DNA of 27,187 nucleotides from Ruminococcoides intestinihominis (GTDB lineage: Bacteria > Bacillota > Clostridia > Oscillospirales > Acutalibacteraceae), in assembly GCF_040096285.1 (NCBI RefSeq), contig NZ_JBBMEY010000029.1, positions 1-27,187 of the forward strand. The letters run 5' to 3'. A program made the position numbers and the translations under genes. This document shows, piece by piece, positions 11,675-19,077 of the stretch; the stretch's first letter is position 1, and every line of letters starts with the position of its first letter. The notes under the pieces were generated by a model. It was given only the letters and a program-made list of their open reading frames with translations. It was not told the origin of the DNA and did no database searches.

Positions 11675-13828
11675 TTATTTTTCTGTATTAGAATTATTAA
11701 CTAAGTTCTTAACCCTTTCATATTCAACTTTCATCATATTATTAAAGGTTTCTTCGTTAATTTCAATAGTATCTTTAGCTGAAGATTTATCGGCAAATTC
11801 GTTGAAAATATTTTGCTTTTTGTTTAGCATTTTCATCATTTGCTCATCAATAGAGTCCTCACAAAGCAGTATATACACAAGAACATTTCTTGTTTGTCCC
11901 ATTCGATATGCTCTGGAAATAGCTTGATTTTCTATTGATGGTTTAAACTGTGGTTCACAAATAATTACAACACTGGCTGACTGAATATTCAGACCTGTAC
12001 CACCTGCTTGAATTTGTGCCGGTAAAACTGCACCTGCTTTTGCATTGTTAAATTTATCAATAATTTCTTGCCTACGCTGAGGAGAAACTGCACCGTTAAT
12101 ATGGTCAACACATTTATCCCCAAGAACTAATTTAACCTTTTTAATTGTATCTAGGAAATATGAGAATACAATAACTTTTCTTCCGTCATCAGTAGCTTCA
12201 TCAACAATTTCTTTTAGTCGTTTTGCCTTTGAAGAGTCGGCAATATTGGCAACATTCCATGATACTCTCCTCGGTGCTTGCATATTATCTGACATAACTG
12301 CATTGTAGTATGCTTCCTTTTCCACTGCATTCATATCAAGCCATTCTTTGTTTTCGATAAGTTGAGGAAGTTCTGTCAGCACTTCTTCTCTTTTTCTTCT
12401 GTAGTAAACCGGTGCGACTTTCTCACGAAATTCCGGTGCTGAACTTAAGTATTCCATACCGTCAACTTCATTTGCAATTTGTGGTTGTAAAATAGAGATA
12501 AGCTCTATCATTTCATTTACTCTGTTTTCTAGGGCAGTACCTGTCATAAACAAAACTCTCTTGGCATAGTCTGCAATATTTCTAACATTTCTTGACCGTC
12601 TAGCCTCAGGATTTTTAATATAATGGGCTTCATCCACAATTAAATTTTCAAATCTAAAACTGTCATCAAGGTCAATATAACTAGTGGTTTCATATGTAGT
12701 AACTGCAACACCACCGTTTTTTACCCAATTTTCTAAGGCAACCGATTTATCTTGACCATGAATTTTCACAACTATTAAGTCACTTTTCTCGGTAATCTCT
12801 CTACACCAATTGGCAATAACACTAGCCGGACATATAACCATAAAGTGAGTAGCACCAATATTTCTAAGTGCAACCATTAGTGCAATAGCCTGAATAGTTT
12901 TACCTAAACCCATCTCATCACCAAGCAAAACTCTTTGTTGTAAGAATGCATACTTAACACCTGTTAACTGATACTTTCTAAGCTCACAAGATAGACCGGT
13001 AAGGTCAAGTTCCTGACTTTCAACTTGTTTTGCTAATTCATCAGGCAAACCTAAAGCATTGTTATTGCCCAATGCATTAGGTACGATTTCTTCCAAAATA
13101 TTATAGAACTGAATTGAATATTTTTCAAAGTCACTCCAACATTCTTCATCAGTTATTTTTTCAACATCAATTGCAGATTTTGAACTTTCATCAGCAAAAG
13201 TACCATATTCACTTTTAGCCAAGTAGGTTAGAAATTCATAAGCTGTTTCTGCTTTATCTTTATTTTCTTTAGAAGAAAATAACCACTTAACACCATTCTT
13301 AGCAGTTGCAACATTCTCAATTTCTGTATTGACTTTTTCAGAATATGTATTTAGCAGTTGAGTACATCTACCGGCACAAGGAAAAATCTTTCTGTAAATA
13401 TCAACACATCTGACTATAGCAGTAGTTTCAGGGGTTTTGTTGTCAACAGATAGTGCAAGTTTCGTAACATCTACAACTTGATTAACCATTTTATCAACAG
13501 TTTCACGAATAGCATAAGCACTTTCAAGGCTGATACCGTTAATTTCTTTAAGTTCCAAAACTGTCTTATAAGCAATGTGGGAAATATTATTGTAACCACT
13601 GTCATGAAGTGACTTTACCCTTATTCCTTGTTTGTTGCGATTAAGTTCATCAACAGGAATACTGCTTAATGTTTCATTAATTTTATTGGAAATATAGTTA
13701 TTTACATTATCTTTAATTGCATTTTTATAATTCTCTGAAAGATTTATAATATAATTAAGCTGACTTGAAATTCTTGTATGTGTCTTAATAATTCTCCTAG
13801 TATCTTTAGACTTAAATGACCTTGCCAT
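11675..13828 (-). CDS. SNF2-family (Swi2/Snf2) DNA-dependent ATPase
   Basis: The 717-residue protein has the full bipartite SNF2 motor. Motif I is GDEMGLGKT (303 to 311), motif II DEAH (399 to 402), motif III MTGTALEN (428 to 435) and motif VI QAISRAYRMGQ (635 to 645). The N-terminal third has no zinc finger but has a helix-hairpin-helix-like stretch (about 68 to 115: VKSLHDSGYNNISHIAY...ELKEINGISLESAYAI), which suggests its own DNA-binding part. Such proteins remodel protein-DNA or RNA polymerase complexes (compare RapA) or belong to defence systems; no defence partner is beside it. AAAAGGAGC precedes the ATG. Own promoter and terminator, so a single-gene unit. Confidence 0.92.
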   Translation of the reverse strand: MARSFKSKDTRRIIKTHTRISSQLNYIINLSENYKNAIKDNVNNYISNKINETLSSIPVDELNRNKQGIRVKSLHDSGYNNISHIAYKTVLELKEINGISLESAYAIRETVDKMVNQVVDVTKLALSVDNKTPETTAIVRCVDIYRKIFPCAGRCTQLLNTYSEKVNTEIENVATAKNGVKWLFSSKENKDKAETAYEFLTYLAKSEYGTFADESSKSAIDVEKITDEECWSDFEKYSIQFYNILEEIVPNALGNNNALGLPDELAKQVESQELDLTGLSCELRKYQLTGVKYAFLQQRVLLGDEMGLGKTIQAIALMVALRNIGATHFMVICPASVIANWCREITEKSDLIVVKIHGQDKSVALENWVKNGGVAVTTYETTSYIDLDDSFRFENLIVDEAHYIKNPEARRSRNVRNIADYAKRVLFMTGTALENRVNEMIELISILQPQIANEVDGMEYLSSAPEFREKVAPVYYRRKREEVLTELPQLIENKEWLDMNAVEKEAYYNAVMSDNMQAPRRVSWNVANIADSSKAKRLKEIVDEATDDGRKVIVFSYFLDTIKKVKLVLGDKCVDHINGAVSPQRRQEIIDKFNNAKAGAVLPAQIQAGGTGLNIQSASVVIICEPQFKPSIENQAISRAYRMGQTRNVLVYILLCEDSIDEQMMKMLNKKQNIFNEFADKSSAKDTIEINEETFNNMMKVEYERVKNLVNNSNTEK

Positions 13829-13863
13829 AAAATGTAGCTCCTTTTACTGTCAGTTACCTACTA

Positions 13864-13892
13864 ATTATACTTCAAAAATAGTTATATGGCAA
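13864..13892 (-). promoter_or_regulatory. Promoter of the SNF2 gene
   Basis: TTGCCA at 13892 to 13887, 17-bp spacer, TATAAT at 13869 to 13864 on the minus strand. The rest of the gap up to 14045 shows no further gene or structure. Confidence 0.8.
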
Positions 13893-14045
13893 ATTTTATG
13901 TAGATAAATTACCCTCTGATTTCTCGGCATTACATATTATGTTAAAAATACAATTGTAATAAATAGTTAAGATTATTTAAAAATTATTCATAGCTTTATA
14001 GCAAATCGTACAAATATAAGGTGTAAACTTTGGGTGTAAGGTTAA

Positions 14046-14074
14046 TTGAGAGGTAACTTCTTATATGTTATAAT
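14046..14074 (+). promoter_or_regulatory. Promoter left in front of the amylase remnant
   Basis: TTGAGA at 14046 to 14051, a 17-bp spacer and TATAAT at 14069 to 14074. It points at the pseudogene and looks intact. Confidence 0.75.
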
Positions 14075-14092
14075 TATGTTGCGAGATATATT

Positions 14093-14402
14093 ATGAAAAC
14101 TTGAATGTTAGCACCGACTTTTAGTGCAAAGACTGTTGATAAAGTTGTTGCTAAGATTAGTGAAAGTGCTACTTCAAAAGATAATTTTACATGGGATAAT
14201 GCTTCGGTTTATTTCCTTTTAACTGACCGTTTTAATAACGGTAATACAAGTAATGACCACAGTTACGGTAGAGGACTTGAAAAGGATGGTACTGTTACTA
14301 CCAAAGGTAAAGTTGTTGCTAAGAAAAAGGGTAGAGCAACTGTTACTTGTAACAACAAGAGATGGCAGAAAAACTGCCGGATGTACAATTATTGTTAAAT
14401 AA
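14093..14402 (+). pseudogene. Alpha-amylase remnant: N-terminus fused to Big_2 C-terminus
   Basis: ATG AAA ACT TGA at 14093 looks like the start of a lost signal peptide. The open frame from 14105 then gives a signal-peptide end (APTFSAK) and SKDNFTWDNASVYFLLTDRF followed by NNGNTSNDHSYGRGLEKDG, the first strand of a GH13 alpha-amylase catalytic domain. It jumps directly into TKGKVVAKKKGRATVTC, the end of a Big_2 Ig-like domain. A one-base shift near 14358 would restore RDGRKTAGCTIIVK and a stop at 14400 to 14402. Most of an amylase of hundreds of residues has been deleted and the frame broken, so no active enzyme is made. Confidence 0.82.
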
Positions 14403-14520
14403 ATTTCTTTCAAATTAATTTTTAAACATATTACTACAATCTCTTAAAAAGATTAAGTTGAAGAAATTATATTTTATGCAACTCACCTTATCTTTTCTTT
14501 ATACACTGTTGCATTAAATA

Positions 14521-14597
14521 AGCGTCTTACTACTACAATTTAATAAGAAACTTCTTACTACTACATTTTACTAATTAGCGTCCTACTATTACATACC
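14521..14597 (+). repeat. Three short repeats at exact 28-bp spacing
   Basis: CTTACTACTACA begins at 14526 and 14554, and CCTACTATTACA at 14582; GCGTC precedes the first and third. The unit is imperfect outside the 12-bp core. They lie between the pseudogene and its terminator; function unknown. No gene is seen from 14403 to 14786. Confidence 0.6.
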
Positions 14598-14603
14598 ACT
14601 TTG

Positions 14604-14629
14604 AAAGGCATACTTCGGTATGCCTTTTT
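14604..14629 (+). terminator. Terminator after the amylase remnant
   Basis: A 10-bp perfect stem AAAGGCATAC/GTATGCCTTT with a TTCG tetraloop, then T. The AT-rich stretch after it (about 14630 to 14690) resembles the intergenic repeat units at 8102 and 9719. Confidence 0.92.
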
Positions 14630-14689
14630 ACTTTTGTTTTTATTTTTCAATTTTTCTTAACCTACAAACAAAATTAAAAAAATAAAAAA

Positions 14690-14722
14690 CAAAAGAAAAT
14701 AGAGGCGAATTAACGCCTCTAT
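14690..14722 (-). terminator. Terminator of folT
   Basis: ATAGAGGCG (14699 to 14707) pairs with CGCCTCTAT (14714 to 14722); the minus strand continues ATTTTCTTTT. Confidence 0.85.
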
Positions 14723-14786
14723 GTGAATCAATATTTGATTTTAATTATATATTACTTTATAAAATAGGGGATAAGTAAAAACAAAA

Positions 14787-15377
14787 TCAAGTAGTTGAAA
14801 GGTTCTTGCTGATTGCAGGAACTCTGTTAAGTGCCTTAACAACAACTGCAACTAAGATACCCTCAATAATAGCCCATGGAATAAGTGTTGCAGCTCTTAG
14901 ACCAAGTAGCTGTAAATATGTTAAACCGTAGAACATATAAATGAAGTATGCGTTAATTGCAAGGCTACCGATTAAAGTGACAAGAACTTCACAGATAATT
15001 GTTCTTGGTAGAGAAATCTTTTCCTTGTATAGGATGATACCCAGTAGACAAGCCTCAATAATGTAACCGGCAGTAATACCCGGTGTAAATGATGCTCCTG
15101 CAGGTGCAAATACATATGAAAGTACATCACCTAAACAAGCAGTAATCATTGAGCAAACAGGACCAAAATAATAAGCAACAAGTGCCATAGGTAAGAAAGT
15201 GAAACCAATCTTAACATATGGGTTGAATGCAAGTCCAATGTTTGCAAACATACCTAGTACAACTCTTAGTGCAAGTAGCATTGCAATAATTGCAATTCCC
15301 TGTACTTTACCAAGTTCCTTTGCTGATGAAGCAAATTTATTTGGTATCTTCTTAAAAAAATTCACAAAACTATCCAT
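14787..15377 (-). CDS. folT: ECF transporter S component for folate (FolT-like)
   Basis: The 196-residue protein has a short polar N-terminus (about 1 to 25) and then six hydrophobic segments, the size and layout of energy-coupling-factor S components. The YVKIGFTFLPMALVAYYFGP block and the Gly-rich AGYIIEACLLG loop are typical of the FolT-type family (DUF6198/ECF-S folate). The substrate is also supported by the THF riboswitch directly upstream. S components bind the vitamin and dock on a shared EcfAA'T module, which is not in this window. AAGGAGG lies nine bases before ATG 15377. Confidence 0.88.
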   Translation of the reverse strand: MDSFVNFFKKIPNKFASSAKELGKVQGIAIIAMLLALRVVLGMFANIGLAFNPYVKIGFTFLPMALVAYYFGPVCSMITACLGDVLSYVFAPAGASFTPGITAGYIIEACLLGIILYKEKISLPRTIICEVLVTLIGSLAINAYFIYMFYGLTYLQLLGLRAATLIPWAIIEGILVAVVVKALNRVPAISKNLSTT

Positions 15378-15415
15378 TATTTAAACCTCCTTATTATAAG
15401 TTACAGTGGTGGCAA

Positions 15416-15449
15416 ATAAAAAGACGGAAACTTCAGAAAAGTTCCCGTC
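15416..15449 (-). terminator. Attenuator terminator of the THF riboswitch
   Basis: On the minus strand GACGGGAACTT, a 5-base loop and AAGTTTCCGTC form an 11-bp stem (15423 to 15449) followed by TTTTTATTT. CGGG in its first arm can pair with CCCG at the aptamer 3' end (15472 to 15475), giving a plausible switch between aptamer, antiterminator and terminator. Confidence 0.85.
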
Positions 15450-15467
15450 CATAGTTTGTCGTCTGTA

Positions 15468-15562
15468 ACAGCGGGATGCGAAACTGTAACCGCAGGTAAT
15501 CCTTTCGTTTCTTTGACAACTCCCCGTTCAAAGAACACTTCACGAAACAGTTTCTACTCTGT
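15468..15562 (-). ncRNA. Tetrahydrofolate (THF) riboswitch
   Basis: On the minus strand the aptamer begins ACAGAGTAGA and ends CGCATCCCGCTGT, with P1 as ACAG/CTGT. The conserved core GAGTAG...GAACGGGGAGTTGTC...GGATTACCTGCGG...GCATCC is recognisable. THF riboswitches typically precede folT or folate synthesis genes in Firmicutes, as here. A promoter lies just upstream and an intrinsic terminator just downstream. Confidence 0.85.
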
Positions 15563-15573
15563 GAACATTTACT

Positions 15574-15601
15574 ATTATATCACTCTCAGTAAGTTTGTCA
15601 A
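15574..15601 (-). promoter_or_regulatory. folT promoter abutting the ribU stop codon
   Basis: TTGACA at 15601 to 15596, a 16-bp spacer, TATAAT at 15579 to 15574. The -35 begins two bases after the ribU stop (15605 to 15603). Confidence 0.88.
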
Positions 15602-15602
15602 C

Positions 15603-16235
15603 TTATTTTTTCATGAACATTTTATCGATGCTACGAATTAAGTTGGAAAGTGGCTTGTAAATGAAGAATACAATCAATGAAATAATAAGTCCTTTTACAA
15701 TGTTAAATGGACCGACACAGAAGATACAGAAAGTAAATGTATCTGAGATAAATGGTACAATCTCTTTACCTAGGCTGATAATAGCTTCAATAGGCATAAA
15801 GTTTGAATATAGTGGAACAAGTACAAATGTGTTAAATAGAATACCTACAACTGCCATTGTAATAGTACCGGTTAGCATACCAATTAAAGCACTTTTTCTT
15901 GACTTTTTGTGCTTATAGATTAAACCGGCAGGTAGGATAAGTGAACAACCAATAATGAAGTTTGCCAGTTCACCGACACCACCGGTTGATGTACCCTTAA
16001 TTAAGAATTTAACTAAGATTTTTACAAGTTCAATAATTACACCGGCAACAGGTCCCATACTGTATGTGCCAACAAGTACAGGTACTTCTGAAAAGTCAAA
16101 TTCATAGAAAGATGGTGCGATAAATGGCAGTGGAAATTCAATAAACATTAGTCCGGCTGCCAAAGCTGCAAGCATAGAAGTTACAGCAAGGAAAGTTGTG
16201 TGGTTTATGCCACTTTTTTGTTTTACGATTGTCAT
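15603..16235 (-). CDS. ribU: ECF transporter S component for riboflavin (RibU)
   Basis: The 210-residue membrane protein shows the RibU pattern: LAALAAGLMFIEFPLPFIAP, then YEFDFSEVPVLVGTYSMGP with the conserved FDFSE(V/I)P motif (about 50 to 56), ELVKILVKFLIKGTSTGGVGELANF, and six hydrophobic segments. It binds riboflavin or FMN and works with the shared ECF module. Start 16235 has GGGAGG nine bases upstream; the longer in-frame reading from 16361 would translate the riboswitch terminator and is rejected. FMN riboswitch and attenuator lie upstream; folT follows without an intervening terminator except the THF attenuator. Confidence 0.93.
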   Translation of the reverse strand: MTIVKQKSGINHTTFLAVTSMLAALAAGLMFIEFPLPFIAPSFYEFDFSEVPVLVGTYSMGPVAGVIIELVKILVKFLIKGTSTGGVGELANFIIGCSLILPAGLIYKHKKSRKSALIGMLTGTITMAVVGILFNTFVLVPLYSNFMPIEAIISLGKEIVPFISDTFTFCIFCVGPFNIVKGLIISLIVFFIYKPLSNLIRSIDKMFMKK

Positions 16236-16285
16236 ATATAATGACCTCCCAATAAATAATATTACAGTTAGTCGCCATATAATAA

Positions 16286-16312
16286 GAAAACCCCACAATA
16301 AAAATTGTGGGG
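16286..16312 (-). terminator. Attenuator terminator of the FMN riboswitch
   Basis: CCCCACAAT/ATTGTGGGG, 9-bp perfect stem (16291 to 16299 and 16304 to 16312), loop of four A on the plus strand, followed on the minus strand by TTTTCTT. It lies between the aptamer and the ribU start. Confidence 0.9.
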
Positions 16313-16357
16313 CAAAGAGCATATTAACAACACGCACCAAGGGTACGCAAAAAAAAT

Positions 16358-16469
16358 TCATCCTCTTTCATCCGGACTATAACCGTCGGTATTGGAATTT
16401 CACCAATTCAACCATAATGGCTCGTGGACTTTACCACCGGTGGGGAATTACACCCCGCCCCGAAGACAA
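16358..16469 (-). ncRNA. FMN riboswitch (RFN element)
   Basis: Minus-strand hallmarks of the RFN element: CTTCGGGGCGGGGTG, AATTCCCCACCGGTGGT, AGTCCACGAGCC, the GAATTGGTGAAATTCC hairpin, ACCGACGGTTATAGTC and CCGGATGAAAGAGG. P1 pairs TTGTCTT (16469 to 16463) with AGGATGA (16364 to 16358). It controls ribU by premature termination when FMN is plentiful. Confidence 0.95.
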
Positions 16470-16486
16470 CTATTCTGTTTAACTCT

Positions 16487-16514
16487 ATTATAGCACTATG
16501 TTACAGTTTGTCAA
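16487..16514 (-). promoter_or_regulatory. ribU promoter overlapping the end of the alkD-like gene
   Basis: TTGACA at 16514 to 16509, a 16-bp spacer, TATAAT at 16492 to 16487. The -35 is formed by the codons for the last residues (L-D-K-L) of the preceding gene. Confidence 0.88.
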
Positions 16515-17238
16515 GACTAACTTTCTTAAATGCCTTAATTTCTTCTTTATCCTTATCAGATACTCTTCTGCTATCTCTGATTTTGGAACAAGTCATTAAG
16601 AAGGTTTCTTTGTCATAATAATTCTTTCTAAGAAAATTAAAAACTTCATCTTTATGAAAAGCAAAAAGCTCAGCAGTAAGCCATGCTTTAGCCATTTTCA
16701 CATAGTAGTGGTCATAATTAATATTCTTTAAACGAACTAAAATATCATCTAAATACTTCTTATCTTCCTTGTATTCAAACATTGTAATAATGCCGTAGCG
16801 AATTTCCCAAGGGTTATTACTGTTTAAGTATTTTTCTATATAAGAAAAATATTCTTCTTTATATTTCTTTAATTCAGTAAATTTACAACTGTCACATAAA
16901 GCCCAGTTGTTCATTCTTTTCACAAAAGATTCCATTAATGAGGAAAAGTCAGAGAAATTTTCTGTTTTAATACTACAAGTCACAATGCCATAAAGCATAC
17001 TTTCCTCGTAATATTTATTTCCACAAACCTTGAGAAAACTTCTAGGGTTGCCTTTACAAATAGCTTTACCCAGCTTTCTCATTACAGGTACTCTTATACC
17101 GATGAAATATTCTTTGTCACAATTAGGTATCAGCTTACTGTGGAAATCTCTGTATTTTAAGTCAGCCTGACTCTTTAGATAAAGAATCAGGCTGTTATAA
17201 TCCTCTTGTGTCCAGTTATCAATTATAAATCTGTCCAT
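16501..17238 (-). CDS. DNA alkylation repair protein (AlkD-like)
   Basis: The 245-residue helical protein matches the AlkD/AlkC HEAT-like repeat glycosylase family: YFIGIRVPVMRKLGK near residue 50, EESMLYGIV, NNWALCDSC (about 109 to 117, containing the family W and D positions), and PWEIRYGIITMFEY (about 141 to 154). AlkD enzymes remove positively charged alkylated purines such as N7-methylguanine. It follows tarJ by 6 bp and so is probably cotranscribed with tarIJ. No functional link to them is evident. Its 3' end contains the ribU promoter. Confidence 0.88.
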   Translation of the reverse strand: MDRFIIDNWTQEDYNSLILYLKSQADLKYRDFHSKLIPNCDKEYFIGIRVPVMRKLGKAICKGNPRSFLKVCGNKYYEESMLYGIVTCSIKTENFSDFSSLMESFVKRMNNWALCDSCKFTELKKYKEEYFSYIEKYLNSNNPWEIRYGIITMFEYKEDKKYLDDILVRLKNINYDHYYVKMAKAWLTAELFAFHKDEVFNFLRKNYYDKETFLMTCSKIRDSRRVSDKDKEEIKAFKKVSLDKL

Positions 17239-17244
17239 AATAAT

Positions 17245-18270
17245 TTATACTTTCCATTCAAAAACTGTTTTAAAAGGTGTATTTAAGTCAGCAGCAAAGG
17301 CTCTGTGCATATCGTCAAAGTTTCTAACAGGTGCATCCTCATAAATAATAGAAGATAGTCTTCTCTTAATTCTCTGAGTTTCCATTAATGAAATAGCCTT
17401 TTCAAAATCTACTCTACCACTTCTTGAACAACCAACCATAGTAAAGCCTTTTTCAAGTACCATTCTTGTGTTGATAGCCACCATATTTTCCGATACACCC
17501 ATAAGCAGTAGTGTACCTTGTGGGGAAGTGTAGTCAATCATATCGTTAATAGCATCCAAAGCACCTTCACCACCAACACATTCAAATGCATGGTCAATGT
17601 GTAAATCCTTAGGAATGTTGTATGTTAAAAATGTTTTTGTTACGAAAGAAAATCTGCTTAACTTTCTTTGGTTTTTACCGATAACATAAATTTTAGCCTT
17701 AGGGTATTCTGCTCTAAGTACTGTTGCAATAACATAAGATAAAGCACCGTCACCCCATACACCAAAGGCATCTTGTCTTTCATGAGCAACCTTTTTCATT
17801 CTTGCAACTGCATGACAAGCAACAGAAACAAATTCTGTAATTGCAGCAGTAGAAAGTGGAATATTGTTAAAAGGTATAACTCTGTCAGGGTCAATATCAA
17901 CAAATTCTCTCATAAAACCATCAGCACCTGAACTTAGGAATTTGCTGTCCGGTCTGTAGTTTTCGTATATAAAGGAATTGTCTGCATTGTCAGTATTAGC
18001 CGGTTGATTAGGAATCATAACAACCTGCTGACCCGGCTTAAAGTGACCTGTTTTATCTATAATAACTTCACCACAACATTCGTGAATAAGTGCCATAGGA
18101 AGTTTCTCATTTAATACTTTAATATCACGATTACCTTGATAATATCTTTGGTCTGCACGACAAATTGACATATATCTAGGTCGGATAATTACTTTCTTGT
18201 TTATGTCAATATCTTCATACTTAACAGAAAAAAACTGTGGAGAAGTAAGCTGATAAATATAGTTAATCAC
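17245..18270 (-). CDS. tarJ: Ribulose-5-phosphate reductase (TarJ-like), zinc alcohol dehydrogenase family
   Basis: The 341-residue medium-chain dehydrogenase has catalytic-zinc ligands at C37 (SICRADQRYYQG) and H63-E64 (LIHECCGEV), and a Rossmann segment VWGDGALSYVIA near residue 170. TarJ reduces ribulose 5-phosphate to ribitol 5-phosphate with NADPH. The assignment over other dehydrogenases rests on the neighbour tarI. It starts with GTG at 18270, which overlaps the tarI stop by four bases (GTGA); AGGA lies upstream. Together the pair makes CDP-ribitol for teichoic acid or another ribitol-phosphate polymer. Confidence 0.9.
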   Translation of the reverse strand: MINYIYQLTSPQFFSVKYEDIDINKKVIIRPRYMSICRADQRYYQGNRDIKVLNEKLPMALIHECCGEVIIDKTGHFKPGQQVVMIPNQPANTDNADNSFIYENYRPDSKFLSSGADGFMREFVDIDPDRVIPFNNIPLSTAAITEFVSVACHAVARMKKVAHERQDAFGVWGDGALSYVIATVLRAEYPKAKIYVIGKNQRKLSRFSFVTKTFLTYNIPKDLHIDHAFECVGGEGALDAINDMIDYTSPQGTLLLMGVSENMVAINTRMVLEKGFTMVGCSRSGRVDFEKAISLMETQRIKRRLSSIIYEDAPVRNFDDMHRAFAADLNTPFKTVFEWKV

Positions 18271-19001
18271 CTGTCGTTTTCCTCCAACTCAACAACATTG
18301 CCACCAACAAGGAACTGAGCGATTTTGTAGTCGCTGATTGTTGTAATCTTAATGTTAGATGAGTTACCCTTTACTAGCTTAACAGGTGCACCCTTCATAA
18401 CACAAATCTTACAAGCATCAGTTAGAATGTTCTTTTCGGATGGTTTAAGCTGACTGTATAGTTCCTTAAGAATGTTAATCTTAAATGTCTGTGGTGTTTG
18501 ACCTTGATACATCATTGATCTGTCAGGAATAGAGTCAATCTGCTGAGCATCCTGAGAAACAACAATAGTATCAACTGCAGGAACAACAGTATCACAAGCA
18601 CCGTAAGTTATAGCATTTTCAATATTTTCATCAAGAATTCTTAGTGTAACGAAAGGTCTTACTGCATCATGAGTAACAATAATGTTGTCCTCACTTTCAC
18701 CGTAAGTCTTTTCAATATCGTTAATAATGTTAAAAATAGTATCGTTTCTATTTTTACCACCGAGTACTAGCTTGATTTTGTCTTCAAAGTCAAGTTCATA
18801 TTTTTCCAGTAGATCAGACATATATCCTAACCAAGCCGGATTTACACCAATATATATAACATCAATTTTGGTACACATTAATAATTTTTCAAGTGTATGA
18901 ATAATAATTGGCTTTTCGTCTAGTGGCAAAAACTGCTTTGGCATATTGCTAATATGCATTCTTGTACCACTGCCACCGGCGAGAATTGCTCCGAATACCA
19001 T
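18267..19001 (-). CDS. tarI: Ribitol-5-phosphate cytidylyltransferase (TarI/IspD family)
   Basis: The 244-residue nucleotidyltransferase has LAGGSGTRM (7 to 15) with K22 in MPKQFL, the CTP-binding signature, and THDAVRPFV near residue 107, shared by TarI and IspD. The IspD reading (isoprenoid synthesis) is possible on sequence alone, but the coupling to tarJ favours TarI, which makes CDP-ribitol from CTP and ribitol 5-phosphate. AAAGAGG precedes ATG 19001. It has its own promoter embedded in the terminator that follows licD. Confidence 0.9.
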   Translation of the reverse strand: MVFGAILAGGSGTRMHISNMPKQFLPLDEKPIIIHTLEKLLMCTKIDVIYIGVNPAWLGYMSDLLEKYELDFEDKIKLVLGGKNRNDTIFNIINDIEKTYGESEDNIIVTHDAVRPFVTLRILDENIENAITYGACDTVVPAVDTIVVSQDAQQIDSIPDRSMMYQGQTPQTFKINILKELYSQLKPSEKNILTDACKICVMKGAPVKLVKGNSSNIKITTISDYKIAQFLVGGNVVELEENDR

Positions 19002-19019
19002 AGTAAAACCTCTTTCAAT

Positions 19020-19064
19020 AAAAAATCGAATGTGTTATTAACTACGATATTATAACACATCCGA
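19020..19064 (-). terminator. Terminator after licD (contains the tarI promoter)
   Basis: On the minus strand TCGGATGTGTTAT and ATAACACATTCGA form a 13-bp stem with one G-U pair (19052 to 19064 with 19026 to 19038), then TTTTTT. It would stop transcripts arriving from licD. The -10 box of the tarI promoter lies across the first arm and loop. Confidence 0.88.
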
Positions 19065-19077
19065 TAAAATATTTCAA
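19049..19077 (-). promoter_or_regulatory. tarI promoter embedded in the terminator hairpin
   Basis: TTGAAA at 19077 to 19072 begins directly after the licD stop codon; 17-bp spacer; TATAAT at 19054 to 19049. Initiation about 7 bases downstream falls in the hairpin loop, so transcripts from here lack the first arm and cannot form the terminator. Confidence 0.85.

Noticed and set aside
14105..14398. Functional 97-aa protein
   Set aside because: It joins an amylase N-terminus to a Big_2 tail and ends in a shifted frame; it is better explained as a pseudogene.
16236..16361. 42-residue N-terminal extension of RibU
   Set aside because: It would translate the FMN riboswitch attenuator; GGGAGG fits the start at 16235 and family length.
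18267..19001. IspD of the isoprenoid pathway
   Set aside because: The fold is shared, but the GTGA overlap with tarJ makes ribitol-5-phosphate cytidylyltransferase the better call.
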